A DNA stretch of 64,000 nt from Mycobacterium celatum. Lineage in GTDB: Bacteria > Actinomycetota > Actinomycetes > Mycobacteriales > Mycobacteriaceae. Position numbers and translations under genes: made by a program. The notes under the pieces were generated by a model. It was given only the letters and a program-made list of their open reading frames with translations. It was not told the origin of the DNA and made no database searches. The DNA lies in NCBI RefSeq assembly GCF_002101595.1, contig NZ_LQOM01000046.1:1-64000 (forward strand), written 5' to 3'. This document shows, in pieces, positions 32,121 to 40,661 of the stretch (position 1 is its first letter; the number at the start of each line of letters is the position of its first letter).

Positions 32121-32840
32121 TCAAGTAGCCGGGTTGGCCGAGACCGGGACGAACCCGGCGCCCGGGCGGCCCTTGGCGGCGAGGTCGGCCAGCACCGCGT
32201 TGATCGACACCACTGTCGCCGGCGTGTGCAGCGGGATGTATTTGGTGACGCAGGTCGGCAGGTTTTCGCTCCACGCGCCGTGGATCATCCCGACCAGCAG
32301 GTTGTCGACGACGACAGGCCCGCCCGAGTCGCCCTGCTGGCCGCACACTTGCATCACGAGGGTGCCCGGATCTTGGCCCGGCCCGAAGACGACGCCGCAG
32401 GAGTTGCCGGTGGTGCGGCCCTGCTTGCAGGCGATCTGACCAGGGGCCGGATCAGGGCCGATCCCGTCGATCGCGAAGCCGTCGAAGTTGGGCACCGGTG
32501 TCACCTTGGCCGGGTCGAACCGGATCACCGCGTAGTCGAGGCTGTCGTTGCCGGCGACCATCGTGCCCACGATGCCGCGGTTCTGCGCCGCCTCGGCGGC
32601 CACCTGAGCGCCCGGTCCGCCGCAGTGCGCGGACGTGAAGCCGACCAGTGCGCCGGTGTTGTCGTTGCCGATGCTGGTCAACGTGCACATCGTGTCGCCG
32701 TCGATGACGATGCCCGCGCCGCCGCCCATGGGAACCCTGTCGTCGGCTGCGGCGGTGATGCGCGGACCAGCGACGGCAAACAGCGAGGCCATCGCTAATG
32801 CCGCAACAACACGGAACAGCCGGCAGTGCGTGGTCTGCAA
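32121..32840 (-). CDS. secreted trypsin-like serine protease (Rv3668c type)
   Basis: A 239-residue protein: a signal peptide (to about residue 30, ending near AAADD) and an S1-type protease domain with the full triad, GFTSAHCGG (His), SLDYAVIRFD (Asp) and QQGDSGGPVV (Ser). Cys residues flank the active site and could form two or three disulphides. Its substrate is unknown. TTG 32840 is the homologous start (LQTTHCRLF) and has GGGAGT upstream. It is convergent with acs, the stops lying side by side. Confidence 0.85.
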   Translation of the reverse strand: MQTTHCRLFRVVAALAMASLFAVAGPRITAAADDRVPMGGGAGIVIDGDTMCTLTSIGNDNTGALVGFTSAHCGGPGAQVAAEAAQNRGIVGTMVAGNDSLDYAVIRFDPAKVTPVPNFDGFAIDGIGPDPAPGQIACKQGRTTGNSCGVVFGPGQDPGTLVMQVCGQQGDSGGPVVVDNLLVGMIHGAWSENLPTCVTKYIPLHTPATVVSINAVLADLAAKGRPGAGFVPVSANPAT

Positions 32841-33089
32841 AGAGTTACTCCCGTCAACGACTCCGGCTATGAGACCCGGCTGGGTCAGTCTAGCGGCGAT
32901 CGCGACCTCGGCGTAGCCGAGTGCAGCGGGTCGACGCTGAATCTCACGTGACCGCCGGTCCTCGGTTGGCCTCGTCTGCAATCGGTGCCCATGGCAACAT
33001 GAACCGCGACGACACGTCCGGCGACGACGCAGAGCGCGAAGCGCGATGGAAAGGAGCCGGACAATCAGGTTCAGCCGGGAGGACCGTCT

Positions 33090-33611
33090 GTGAGCAAGCC
33101 AGATCGCAAGAAGGCCGGGAGCAACGGGGTACCCAGCACACTGACCACGATCCCGTTGACCGACCCGCATGCGCTGCCCGTCGAGCCGTCGATCGGCGAC
33201 CTGGTCAAGGATGCGACGGCGCAGATGTCGACGCTGGTACGCGCGGAAGTGGAACTGGCCCGCGCCGAGATCACCCGCGACGTCAAGAAGGGACTGACCG
33301 GCAGCGTCTTTTTCATCTCGGCGCTGGTCGTGCTGTTCTACTCGACCTTCTTTTTCTTCTTCTTCCTCGCCGAGCTGCTCGACACCTGGCTGTGGCGCTG
33401 GGTCGCGTTTGCGATCGTGTTCGGGATCATGGTGGTGTTCACCGCGGTGCTGGCGCTGTTCGGATTCTTGAAGGTTCGCCGCATCCGCGGACCGCGGCAG
33501 ACCATCCAATCGGTCAAGGAGACCCGCACCGCCTTCACCCCGGGTCACGACAAGGCCGGCCAGCAGGCGCTCGGCACCGGTGGAACACCCGCTGACCCCT
33601 CGGGTTGGTAG
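33090..33611 (+). CDS. actinobacterial holin-X/DUF1469-like membrane protein (Rv3669 type)
   Basis: A 173-residue protein: a polar N-terminus, an amphipathic helix (IGDLVKDATAQMSTLVRAEVELARAEI), two membrane helices with an unusual run of Phe (STFFFFFFLAEL) and a polar tail. This is the layout of the Phage_holin_3_6/DUF1469 family, whose role is not established. GTG 33090 has GGGAGGA upstream. The stop touches the ephE start (TAGATG), so the two are co-transcribed. Confidence 0.75.
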   Translation: MSKPDRKKAGSNGVPSTLTTIPLTDPHALPVEPSIGDLVKDATAQMSTLVRAEVELARAEITRDVKKGLTGSVFFISALVVLFYSTFFFFFFLAELLDTWLWRWVAFAIVFGIMVVFTAVLALFGFLKVRRIRGPRQTIQSVKETRTAFTPGHDKAGQQALGTGGTPADPSGW

Positions 33612-34577
33612 ATGGCGCCACCAGACCCGTCGGTGACCCGTATCGACGGGCCATGGCGCCATCTGGACATACACGCCAACGGTATTCGGTTCCACGTCGT
33701 CGAGGCGGCGCCGACCGGCCATGACGCGGGCACGCCGCCGACGGCCCGTCCGCTGGTGATCATGCTGCACGGCTTCGGCTCGTTCTGGTGGTCGTGGCGT
33801 CACCAGCTGCGCGGCCTGGCCGGGGTGCGCGCGGTCGCCGTGGATCTGCGCGGGTATGGCGGCAGCGACAAACCACCCCGTGGCTACGACGGCTGGACGC
33901 TCGCCGGCGACACCGCCGGGCTGATCCGCGCGCTCGGGCATTCGTCGGCGACTCTGGTCGGCCACGCCGACGGCGGGCTGGTCTGCTGGGCCACGTCGGT
34001 GCTGCATTCCCGGCTGGTGCGCGCGATCGCGGTGATCAGTTCACCGCATCCGGCAGCGTTGCGCGCTTCGGCGCTGACCCGTCGCGACCAGGCGCGTGCG
34101 CTGTTGCCGTCGCTGCTGCGCTACCAGGTGCCGATCTGGCCGGAGCGCGCGCTGACCCGGCACAACGGCGACGAAATCGAGCGGCTGGTGCGTAGCCGCG
34201 CCAGCGCCAAATGGGTTGCGTCCGAGGATTTCTCCGAAACAATCGGCCATCTGCGCCAAGCCATCCAGATTCCGTCGGCGGCACATTCCGCGCTGGAGTA
34301 CCAGCGCTGGGCGGTGCGCAGTCAGCTACGCGACGAGGGCCGGCGGTTCATGAGGTCTATGAATCGTCGCGCAGGCATCCCTGTTTTGCACATCCGCGGT
34401 GACGCCGACCCCTACGTGCTGGCCGACCCGGTCGAACGCACCCGGCGCTACGCGCCGCACGGACATTACGTAACGGTCTCCGGCGCAGGGCATTTCAGCC
34501 ACGAAGAGGCACCGCAGGAAGTCAACAGCCACCTGACGCAGTTCTTCGGGCAGGTGTACGGGCCCGAAATCAGCTGA
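33612..34577 (+). CDS. ephE: EphE, alpha/beta-hydrolase (probable epoxide hydrolase)
   Basis: A 321-residue alpha/beta-hydrolase. The oxyanion loop is LHGFGSFWWSW, the nucleophile elbow GHADGG has Asp as expected for epoxide hydrolases, the acid lies in RGDADPYV and the base in GAGHFSHEE. It would open epoxides to diols; the natural substrate is unknown. ATG 33612 directly follows the preceding stop. The 3' end overlaps the convergent marP stop by eight bases. Confidence 0.83.
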   Translation: MAPPDPSVTRIDGPWRHLDIHANGIRFHVVEAAPTGHDAGTPPTARPLVIMLHGFGSFWWSWRHQLRGLAGVRAVAVDLRGYGGSDKPPRGYDGWTLAGDTAGLIRALGHSSATLVGHADGGLVCWATSVLHSRLVRAIAVISSPHPAALRASALTRRDQARALLPSLLRYQVPIWPERALTRHNGDEIERLVRSRASAKWVASEDFSETIGHLRQAIQIPSAAHSALEYQRWAVRSQLRDEGRRFMRSMNRRAGIPVLHIRGDADPYVLADPVERTRRYAPHGHYVTVSGAGHFSHEEAPQEVNSHLTQFFGQVYGPEIS

Positions 34578-35760
34578 CGCAGGCGCCGGTGGCCACCGGC
34601 GCGGTGTCGCCGATCTTCGCGAGCTGACCGGCCACCTCTTTCGCGGTCAGCACAAAACCGGTGTCGTTGTCGTCGACCGCCGCACCGAACACTACGCCCA
34701 GCACCTTGCCGTTCAGGTCGATCAGGGGACCACCCGAATTGCCTTGCTCCACAGTGGCTCTGATGGTGTACACCTCGCGGTTGACGGTCGCGTCGCGATA
34801 GATGTCGGGACCGGACAGCTCGATGATCTCCCGCACCCGCGCCGGTGTTGCGACGAACCCGCCCCCGCCGGGATAGCCCAGCACCAGGGCGTCGGTGCCG
34901 CCCTTGACCGGGGCGTCGGCGAAAGCCAGCGGTCCGGACGGCAGGTTGGGCACCGCCAGAATGGCGATGTCGACGTTCGGGTCGTAGGACACCACGCTGG
35001 CGTCGTAGGGATTGCCGTTGGCCTCGACCGTGACGTTGTTCGCGCCGGCCACCACGTGCGCATTGGTCATCACCCGGTCGGGTGAAAGCACAAATCCGCT
35101 GCCTTCCAACACTTTCTGGCAGCTGGGCGCGATGGCGCGGATCTTGACCACACTGGGCTGGGTGGCCGCCACCACCGGGTTGCTGGCCAGCGCAGCATCG
35201 GGTGTCGCGACGGCGGCGACCGGTGTGCGGCTGAACGGCTCCAGCACCTGTGGCAGACCCGAGGTGTCCAGCAGCGAGGACAGCCGCTTGGGCACCGTTT
35301 TCAGCCAGGGCGGCGCGACCTGGTTCACCTCGGCCAGTACCCGCGAACCGCGCACCGCCGCAGCCAGATTGGGCTGACCGGACGACGACGTCAGCGGAGT
35401 CGCCAGCAGCCACGCCGCTATCAGTACCACCGCCATCTGCACCGCCACCCCGATGAGCGAGTCGAAGAACCGGATGATGCGGCTGCGGATTGCGCCCCGC
35501 ACCGCCCGGCCCAGCACGACGCCGGCGACCTCACCGATGACGACCAACCCCAAGATCAAAAACAGCGCGGCGAACAGCTTGGCTCGCGGGGCGGTGATGT
35601 GGGTGACGATGTGCGGGGCCAGCAGTACCCCTGCGACCGCGCCGAGCAAGACCCCGACAAACGACAGCAGCGAACCCAATGCACCTGAGCGCCAACCTGA
35701 TATGGCCGCGATGAAGGCGACTGCGAGCACCGCGATGTCCAACCACTGTGACGAGGTCAT
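34570..35760 (-). CDS. marP: MarP, membrane-anchored acid-resistance serine protease
   Basis: About 396 residues. Four N-terminal helices form a CvpA-like membrane domain (to about 120), followed by a linker and an HtrA-like periplasmic protease with MTNAHVV (His), NVDIAIL (Asp) and EQGNSGGPL (Ser). Cys in APSCQK and in the C-terminal TGACVS match the disulphide of the M. tuberculosis enzyme, which activates the peptidoglycan hydrolase RipA and keeps internal pH in acid. GNSGG (not GDSGG) is the usual HtrA form. ATG 35760 or 35763 both fit; the NUDIX stop overlaps them. Confidence 0.92.
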   Translation of the reverse strand: MTSSQWLDIAVLAVAFIAAISGWRSGALGSLLSFVGVLLGAVAGVLLAPHIVTHITAPRAKLFAALFLILGLVVIGEVAGVVLGRAVRGAIRSRIIRFFDSLIGVAVQMAVVLIAAWLLATPLTSSSGQPNLAAAVRGSRVLAEVNQVAPPWLKTVPKRLSSLLDTSGLPQVLEPFSRTPVAAVATPDAALASNPVVAATQPSVVKIRAIAPSCQKVLEGSGFVLSPDRVMTNAHVVAGANNVTVEANGNPYDASVVSYDPNVDIAILAVPNLPSGPLAFADAPVKGGTDALVLGYPGGGGFVATPARVREIIELSGPDIYRDATVNREVYTIRATVEQGNSGGPLIDLNGKVLGVVFGAAVDDNDTGFVLTAKEVAGQLAKIGDTAPVATGACVS

Positions 35761-36521
35761 CATGCACCACCCTCATCGCCGACCAGAGCCATCGCTTCGT
35801 CGAGTTCGCGGACGTCGGTGGTGTCCCATGGCTGCGCCCAGCCCGCGACGTCGAGCATCGCGGAGATGACCTGGCCTGTGAAACCCCACACCAGCATCTC
35901 ATTCAACAGGAACGCCGGGCCGGCGAAGCGGCGACTGAAGGTGCGGCGATAAACCATCAGCCGGTTGGCGGGATTGATGAAGGCCCGCACCGGAACCCGC
36001 GCGACGATCGCCGTTTCTGCCTCGTCGACGACGGCCACCGGCCCGGGATCGGGCGAATACGCGAGCACCGGGACCACGTGAAAACCCGACGGCGCGATGA
36101 AAGTTCGCTCCATGGTCGCCAGCGGATGCAGCCGAGCGACGTCGATGCCGGTCTCTTCGCGCGCCTCGCGCAGAGCGGTGGCCACCGGTCCGTCGTCATC
36201 GGGATCGCATGCCCCGCCGGGGAACGCCGCCTGACCGGCGTGGTGACGCAACGCGGAGGCGCGCACGGTGACCAGCAGGTCGGCGTCGTCGGGAACGCCG
36301 CCGTCGGGCGGGCCGGACTCCGGACCGGAGAACAGCACCAACACCGCGGCATCGCGGCCGTTGCGGCGGGCCGACGCCGTCGCCTTGGCGGCGGTCACCA
36401 TCGCCAGCACGTCGGGGGGCAGTCGGCGGCGGAAGGCTTCCGGCACCTGGCCCACGTTGTCGACCAATGGACGCAGCCAGGACGGTCCGAGCTCCGGTGT
36501 CAGCGGAACCGCAGCGCTCAA
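35760..36521 (-). CDS. NUDIX hydrolase, CoA-pyrophosphatase type (Rv3672c type)
   Basis: A 253-residue enzyme. The NUDIX box (ending ALREAREETGID) is preceded by LRHHAGQAAFPGG, the UPF0035 signature of enzymes that cleave CoA or its derivatives to phosphopantetheine and ADP. TTG 36521 has GGGAGG five bases upstream and matches the family N-terminus (AAVPLTPELGPSWL); the open frame to 36608 is rejected. It overlaps marP by one or four bases, so the pair is coupled. Confidence 0.83.
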   Translation of the reverse strand: MSAAVPLTPELGPSWLRPLVDNVGQVPEAFRRRLPPDVLAMVTAAKATASARRNGRDAAVLVLFSGPESGPPDGGVPDDADLLVTVRASALRHHAGQAAFPGGACDPDDDGPVATALREAREETGIDVARLHPLATMERTFIAPSGFHVVPVLAYSPDPGPVAVVDEAETAIVARVPVRAFINPANRLMVYRRTFSRRFAGPAFLLNEMLVWGFTGQVISAMLDVAGWAQPWDTTDVRELDEAMALVGDEGGA

Positions 36522-36537
36522 CCGGCCCTCCCTGGTC

Positions 36538-37176
36538 TCACCTCTGGCCTCCGACCGCGGCCGCGATCTCGTCGGCGGTGGCGAAGGCCCGCGGCAGGGT
36601 CTGCGCAACGCTACCGTCCGGCGCCAGCACCACTGTCGCGGGCATCACATTGGGTACCCGCAATGCGGCCGCGATCCGCCGCCGACCGTCCTGCAGAGTC
36701 GGCAGCCGGACACCCAGTTGGGCCAGCTGCAGCAGGGCGGCCGTTTCATTCTCGTCCTGGTGCACGGTCACCACCGTCACGGCCGGTCCGGCACGGCGCT
36801 GATACTCGGCCATCGCGGGCAATTCGGCCTTGCACGGCTTGCACCAGTAGGCCCACAGGTTCAGCAGCACCCGGCGTCCGGCGAGCGCACGAGCCACCTC
36901 GACCGTCGAGCCGTCGGCCGCACACTCCACCGTGATGCCGCGCAGCACCGGCGGCCCCGCGGCGGCGCCGGCGGCCGGACATGGGGGCAAGTCGGCGCGC
37001 CGGCGCGGTCCGGCCAGCGCCTCGGGGGTGTCGGCGTCGCGGTGTTCGCGGCCCGGTCCGCTGACCGAGGGTGGCGCCGACAAGTGATAGGTGTCGCGCA
37101 TCTCGACCAGCAGCGCGCCCAGCAAGGCCGCGACCACGGCCAGGATCGCGATGGTCCAACCGGTACGGGCGCTCAT
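36538..37176 (-). CDS. membrane-tethered thioredoxin-like TlpA/ResA-family protein (Rv3673c type)
   Basis: A 212-residue protein: one N-terminal helix (about 7-25), a short linker and a thioredoxin fold outside the membrane with redox motif WCKPCK and the cis-Pro in NVMPATVV. A second Cys pair (LPPCPA and TVEC) precedes the fold, as in TlpA/CcmG-like reductants. It probably reduces disulphides in exported or cytochrome c proteins. ATG 37176; it lies between nth and the NUDIX gene in a same-strand run. Confidence 0.85.
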   Translation of the reverse strand: MSARTGWTIAILAVVAALLGALLVEMRDTYHLSAPPSVSGPGREHRDADTPEALAGPRRRADLPPCPAAGAAAGPPVLRGITVECAADGSTVEVARALAGRRVLLNLWAYWCKPCKAELPAMAEYQRRAGPAVTVVTVHQDENETAALLQLAQLGVRLPTLQDGRRRIAAALRVPNVMPATVVLAPDGSVAQTLPRAFATADEIAAAVGGQR

Positions 37177-37186
37177 GGCCGGCGCG

Positions 37187-37924
37187 CTACAACCCGGCCA
37201 GCGCCAGCAGGTGCTCTTTTTCGGGGCCCTGAACCAGCGGCGCGGCGATCAACGGATCGGTCGGGCCGGTCCCGAACGACGGGCAGTCCTTGGCGAGCAC
37301 GCACACGCCGCATGCGGGTTTGCGGGCGTGACAGACCCGGCGGCCGTGGAAGATCACTCGGTGAGACAGGTCGGTCCACTCCTCGCGCTCGATGAGTTCG
37401 CCGACGGCGTGCTCGATCTTGACGGCGTCGTCCTCGGCCGTCCAGCGCCATCGCCGAACCAGCCGTTTGAAATGAGTGTCGACGGTGATTCCCGGGACGC
37501 CGAATGCGTTCCCGAGAATGACGTTGGCCGTCTTGCGCCCCACGCCGGGCAGCGTCACCAGCTCCTCCATGGTCGAGGGCACCTCGCCGTCGAACCGCTC
37601 GACCAATGCCTGCCCGAGACCGATCAACGACGCCGCCTTGTTTCGGTAGAAACCGGTGGGGCGGATGAGGTTTTCCAGTTCTTCGCGGTTGGCCTGGGCG
37701 TAATCCAATGCCGTGCGATAGCGGGCGAACAATGCTGGCGTGGTCAGGTTGACGCGCTTGTCGGTGCTCTGCGCCGACAGGATGGTGGCCACCGTCAGCT
37801 CCAGCGGATTGGTGAAGTCCAGCTCGCAGTAGACACGCGGAAACGCTTGTGCCAGTTTGCGATTCATTCGACGAGCTCGTCGCACCAATCCGAGGCGGGT
37901 CTCTTCAGACCATCGGCGGGCCAC
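37187..37924 (-). CDS. nth: endonuclease III
   Basis: A 245-residue bifunctional DNA glycosylase/AP lyase of base excision repair. The helix-hairpin-helix [13 protein letters not shown] contains the catalytic Lys, VDTHFKRL the catalytic Asp, and the C-terminus carries the 4Fe-4S loop ([18 protein letters not shown]-x6-C-x2-C-x5-C). It removes oxidised pyrimidines. GTG 37924 matches the M. tuberculosis length; GTG 37951 would add nine residues. Confidence 0.95.
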   Translation of the reverse strand: MARRWSEETRLGLVRRARRMNRKLAQAFPRVYCELDFTNPLELTVATILSAQSTDKRVNLTTPALFARYRTALDYAQANREELENLIRPTGFYRNKAASLIGLGQALVERFDGEVPSTMEELVTLPGVGRKTANVILGNAFGVPGITVDTHFKRLVRRWRWTAEDDAVKIEHAVGELIEREEWTDLSHRVIFHGRRVCHARKPACGVCVLAKDCPSFGTGPTDPLIAAPLVQGPEKEHLLALAGL

Positions 37925-38028
37925 AGTGGCCTCGGCCTTGCCCGTTGTCACGTCCGACAGCGTACTTGCCAGCGATAGCCACTATTTTGTAATCCCACTG
38001 AGACCTTGGCCGTGTTTACTTCCTCCTT

Positions 38029-38355
38029 GTGTCGTGGCTGCTGGTGGCGTTCATTCCGGGGTTGCTGATGTTGGCGACGTTCGGGCTCAGCCGCCTCGAA
38101 GCCGGTTTGGTCGACGACACGCTCACCGCCCGCGACGTCGCGGAGTTCTTCGAACAGGCCGAGGCCGTCGACATGAGCACGCTGGCCCGCGAAGGCATGC
38201 CCGAGGCGCTGGACTGCCTGCATCGCCGTCGCGCCGAGTACGTGATCGAGGAGCCCGCGCCGCCGGTCAAGCCTCCGGGCTTGCCCAGGCCGCGGCACCG
38301 GCATTCCCGGACGAATCGGCAGTTTGGGCCGCCTCGGCACGCCAATCGTGTGTAG
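38029..38355 (+). CDS. small membrane protein (Rv3675 type)
   Basis: A 108-residue protein with a single N-terminal membrane helix (SWLLVAFIPGLLMLATFGL), an acidic helical middle (DDTLTARDVAEFFEQAEAVD) and a basic, Pro-rich C-terminus (RPRHRHSR). No catalytic motif is seen. It starts at GTG 38029 and lies 99 bases upstream of crp in the same direction, so it may be co-transcribed with it. The function is unknown. Confidence 0.7.
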   Translation: MSWLLVAFIPGLLMLATFGLSRLEAGLVDDTLTARDVAEFFEQAEAVDMSTLAREGMPEALDCLHRRRAEYVIEEPAPPVKPPGLPRPRHRHSRTNRQFGPPRHANRV

Positions 38356-38454
38356 CGTTGGCACGTTGAGTTAACGGCCTACCTTTAGACTCAGCTCACA
38401 AAGCAAAGGTGGGCCGTGCGCGCATCACATTATTCAAGCAGCTAAGGGGCCAAC

Positions 38455-39129
38455 GTGGACGAGATCCTGGCGAGGGCCGGAATCTTCCAGGGGGTCGAAC
38501 CCAGCGCCGTCGCCGCGCTGACCAAACAATTGCAGCCCGTCGACTTCCCCCGCGGGCATACTGTTTTCGCGGAAGGGGAGCCAGGCGACCGGCTGTACAT
38601 CATCATTTCGGGCAAGGTCAAGATCGGCCGGCGTTCCCCCGACGGCAGGGAGAACCTGCTGACGATCATGGGCCCGTCCGACATGTTCGGTGAATTGTCG
38701 ATCTTCGACCCCGGGCCCCGGACTTCGAGCGCCACAACCATCACCGAGGTGCGGGCGGTCTCGATGGACCGCGACGCGCTGCGGGCCTGGATCGCCGACC
38801 GTCCGGAGATCGCCGAGCAGTTGCTGCGGGTGCTGGCCCGACGGCTGCGGCGCACCAACAACAACCTGGCCGACCTGATCTTCACCGACGTGCCGGGCCG
38901 GGTGGCCAAGCAGCTTCTGCAGCTGGCCCAGCGGTTCGGCACCCAGGAGGGCGGCGCGATGCGGGTCACCCACGACCTGACCCAGGAGGAGATCGCACAG
39001 CTGGTCGGCGCGTCGCGGGAAACCGTCAACAAGGCGCTGGCCGACTTCGCCCACCGCGGCTGGATTCGCCTGGAGGGCAAGAGCGTGCTGATCTCCGACT
39101 CCGAGCGGCTGGCGCGGCGAGCGAGGTAA
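38455..39129 (+). CDS. crp: cAMP receptor protein Crp
   Basis: A 224-residue regulator. The N-terminal cyclic-nucleotide fold has [19 protein letters not shown] (cAMP phosphate and base contacts), a dimer helix follows, and the winged helix-turn-helix is [21 protein letters not shown]. It is nearly identical in length and motifs to M. tuberculosis Rv3676, a global regulator of carbon, redox and persistence genes that binds TGTGA-N6-TCACA. GTG 38455 has AAGGGG upstream; TAGACT at 38387 is a possible -10. A matching operator lies in the Ms1 promoter of this window. Confidence 0.96.
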   Translation: MDEILARAGIFQGVEPSAVAALTKQLQPVDFPRGHTVFAEGEPGDRLYIIISGKVKIGRRSPDGRENLLTIMGPSDMFGELSIFDPGPRTSSATTITEVRAVSMDRDALRAWIADRPEIAEQLLRVLARRLRRTNNNLADLIFTDVPGRVAKQLLQLAQRFGTQEGGAMRVTHDLTQEEIAQLVGASRETVNKALADFAHRGWIRLEGKSVLISDSERLARRAR

Positions 39130-39155
39130 GGCTTCCGCCGCAAGGCTTCCGCCGC
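39128..39155 (+). repeat. 14-base direct repeat, two copies
   Basis: AAGGCTTCCGCCGC occurs twice in direct succession (39128-39141 and 39142-39155), beginning in the crp stop codon and running into the 60-bp palindromic element. It may mark a slippage event or part of the element's insertion. Confidence 0.85.
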
Positions 39156-39213
39156 GAGCGTGCGCAAACCCGGGAGTCGGCCCGGCGTGTCTGCCGGCGA
39201 CACGCACGCTCGC
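39154..39213. repeat. 60-bp palindromic-ended repeat, copy 2
   Basis: Starts GCGAGCGTGCGC and ends CGCACGCTCGC, with perfect 11-base inverted ends. Compared with copy 1 at 7421-7480, the ends are almost the same while the centre is only partly conserved. It lies between the convergent stops of crp and the Rv3677c-type gene and could form a long hairpin in both transcripts. Confidence 0.75.
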
Positions 39214-39218
39214 GAAGG

Positions 39219-39989
39219 TCAGCGACGCAAGTAATCCAGCTGCGCCTGCACCGACCACTCGGCGACGTCCCACAGCTTCTCGTCGACGTCGGTATAGACG
39301 TGCTCGACGACTTGGCGCACGCTTGCGTCGTCGCCGAGATCGCGCAGCGCCGAACGCACCTGCTCGAGCCGCTGTTCCCGGTGCTCCAGGTATCCGGTGG
39401 CGACCGCCGCCAAGTCGGCCAGATCCGGCCCGTGGCCTGGCAGCACCCGCCGCGGCCCCAGACCCCGCAGCCGGCGCAGCGACTCCAGATAGTCGGCCAG
39501 GCTGCCGTCTTCCTTGTCGATCACCGTCGTGCCGCGCCCCAGCACGGTGTCCGCGGTGAGCACGGCATCGTCGAGAACGAACGACACCGAGTCGGCGGTG
39601 TGCCCGGGCGTGGCCAGCACGCGGATCGTCAGCCCCGCCGCCTCGATCACTTCGCCGTCGGCCAGATGACCGCCGAGACCGCGCAACCACCCGCTGCCCA
39701 CCGATCGCACCGGCGCACCGGTCGCGTCGACCAGCTTGTCGATGCCGTCGGTGTGGTCGCCGTGCCGGTGGCTGATCAGTACCAGCGCGATCCGGCCGAC
39801 GGCCGCGACTCTGCCGATGTGCTCGTCGTCGTCGGGTCCGGGGTCGACGACCACGGCCTCGTCGCTGCGCGGTCCGCGCAGCACCCAGGTGTTGGTGCCC
39901 TCCAGCGTCATCAGGCCGGGGTTGTCGGCCAGCAGCACCGACGCGCTGTCGGTGACCGGTCGCAGCTGTCCGTAAGCCGGGTGCTTCAG
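39219..39989 (-). CDS. metallo-beta-lactamase-fold hydrolase (Rv3677c type), probable CTG start
   Basis: About 256 residues with the metal-binding set SHRHGDHTDG (HxHxDH), TPGHTADS and LPGHGPD; the fold is like glyoxalase II and RNase Z-type (LACTB2) hydrolases. The substrate is unknown. The conserved N-terminal segment KHPAYGQLRPVTDSAS lies before the first usual start (GTG 39938). The frame's CTG at 39987-39989 overlaps the RidA stop as CTGA, like the GTGA overlap just upstream, so CTG is the likely initiator. A 239-residue form from 39938 is the conservative alternative. Confidence 0.8.
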   Translation of the reverse strand: MKHPAYGQLRPVTDSASVLLADNPGLMTLEGTNTWVLRGPRSDEAVVVDPGPDDDEHIGRVAAVGRIALVLISHRHGDHTDGIDKLVDATGAPVRSVGSGWLRGLGGHLADGEVIEAAGLTIRVLATPGHTADSVSFVLDDAVLTADTVLGRGTTVIDKEDGSLADYLESLRRLRGLGPRRVLPGHGPDLADLAAVATGYLEHREQRLEQVRSALRDLGDDASVRQVVEHVYTDVDEKLWDVAEWSVQAQLDYLRR

Positions 39990-40453
39990 CGCCCGACCTC
40001 CACCACCAGCTCGACTTCCACCGGCGCACCCAGCGGCAACTCGGCAACCCCGACCGCCGAACGGGCATGCGCGCCGCGATCCCCGAACACCTCTGCGAGC
40101 AGCTCCGACGCGCCGTTGACGATCCCCGGCTGACCGGTGAACCCTGGCCCGGAGGCGACGAACCCGACCACCTTGACCACCTGGGTCACCGCATCGATGC
40201 CCACCAGCGAATCCACCGCCGCGAGCGCGTTGAGCGCGCAGACCCGGGCCAGCGCCTTGCCCTCTTCGGGGGTCACCTCGACGCCGACCTTGCCGGTGCC
40301 GGCCAGCTTGCCGTCCTGCATCGGTAACTGGCCTGCCGTGTACACCAGGTTGCCGGTGCGCACCGCAGGAACGTAGGCGGCCAGCGGCGTCACCACTGCC
40401 GGGAGCTCGATGCCGAGCTCAGAGAGCCGGGCCTTGGCAGACCCCGCGCTCAC
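39986..40453 (-). CDS. RidA/YjgF/Rid-family protein (Rv3678c type)
   Basis: A 155-residue trimeric RidA-fold protein (YTAGQLPMQDGKL, VCALNALAAVDSLVG, LLAEVFGDRGAHARSAVGVAELPLGAPVEVE). RidA enzymes remove reactive enamine/imine intermediates; this longer subgroup replaces the classical Cys/Arg pocket partly (GAHARSAVG retains an Arg), so activity is uncertain. GTG 40453 overlaps the upstream stop (GTGA), and its stop overlaps the next gene. Confidence 0.83.
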   Translation of the reverse strand: MSAGSAKARLSELGIELPAVVTPLAAYVPAVRTGNLVYTAGQLPMQDGKLAGTGKVGVEVTPEEGKALARVCALNALAAVDSLVGIDAVTQVVKVVGFVASGPGFTGQPGIVNGASELLAEVFGDRGAHARSAVGVAELPLGAPVEVELVVEVGR

Positions 40454-40611
40454 TTCGGGCGTTTCAGATACGCGACGTGTTGCTCACCCGTCGGCCCGGG
40501 CAGCACAGAAACCAGCTCCCAGCCGTCGGCACCCCACTGGTCGAGGATCTGTTTGGTGGCGTGCGTCAAGAGCGGGACGGTGGCGTACTCCCACGCGGTC
40601 GGTTGGGTCAT
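40450..40611 (-). CDS. small DUF4177-family protein (Rv3678A type)
   Basis: A 53-residue protein starting MTQPTAWEYATVPLL and containing QILDQWGADGWELVSVL, the DUF4177 signature (a small beta-alpha-beta unit of unknown role). ATG 40611 is the first codon of a tight operon, and its TGA overlaps the RidA start. Divergent from the Get3-like ATPase pair. The gene is short but well supported by family motif and coupling. Confidence 0.82.
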   Translation of the reverse strand: MTQPTAWEYATVPLLTHATKQILDQWGADGWELVSVLPGPTGEQHVAYLKRPK

Positions 40612-40649
40612 AGTCCGAGCTTATCGGTCGGGTGACAACGCACGTTGGT

Positions 40650-40655
40650 TAGCAT
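40650..40655 (+). promoter_or_regulatory. -10 box of the Rv3679/Rv3680 operon
   Basis: TAGCAT ends six bases before GTG 40662, which predicts leaderless initiation at that codon instead of TTG 40659. No -35 is obvious. Confidence 0.5.
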
Positions 40656-40661
40656 GCATTG

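Noticed and set aside
34570-35760. Active-site change in MarP (GNSGG in place of GDSGG)
   Set aside because: GNSGG is the normal HtrA-family form, so it is not evidence of lost activity.
38434-40068. 544-codon minus-strand frame over crp and the metallo-hydrolase
   Set aside because: Antisense to crp and out of frame with the hydrolase; composition is that of a GC shadow.
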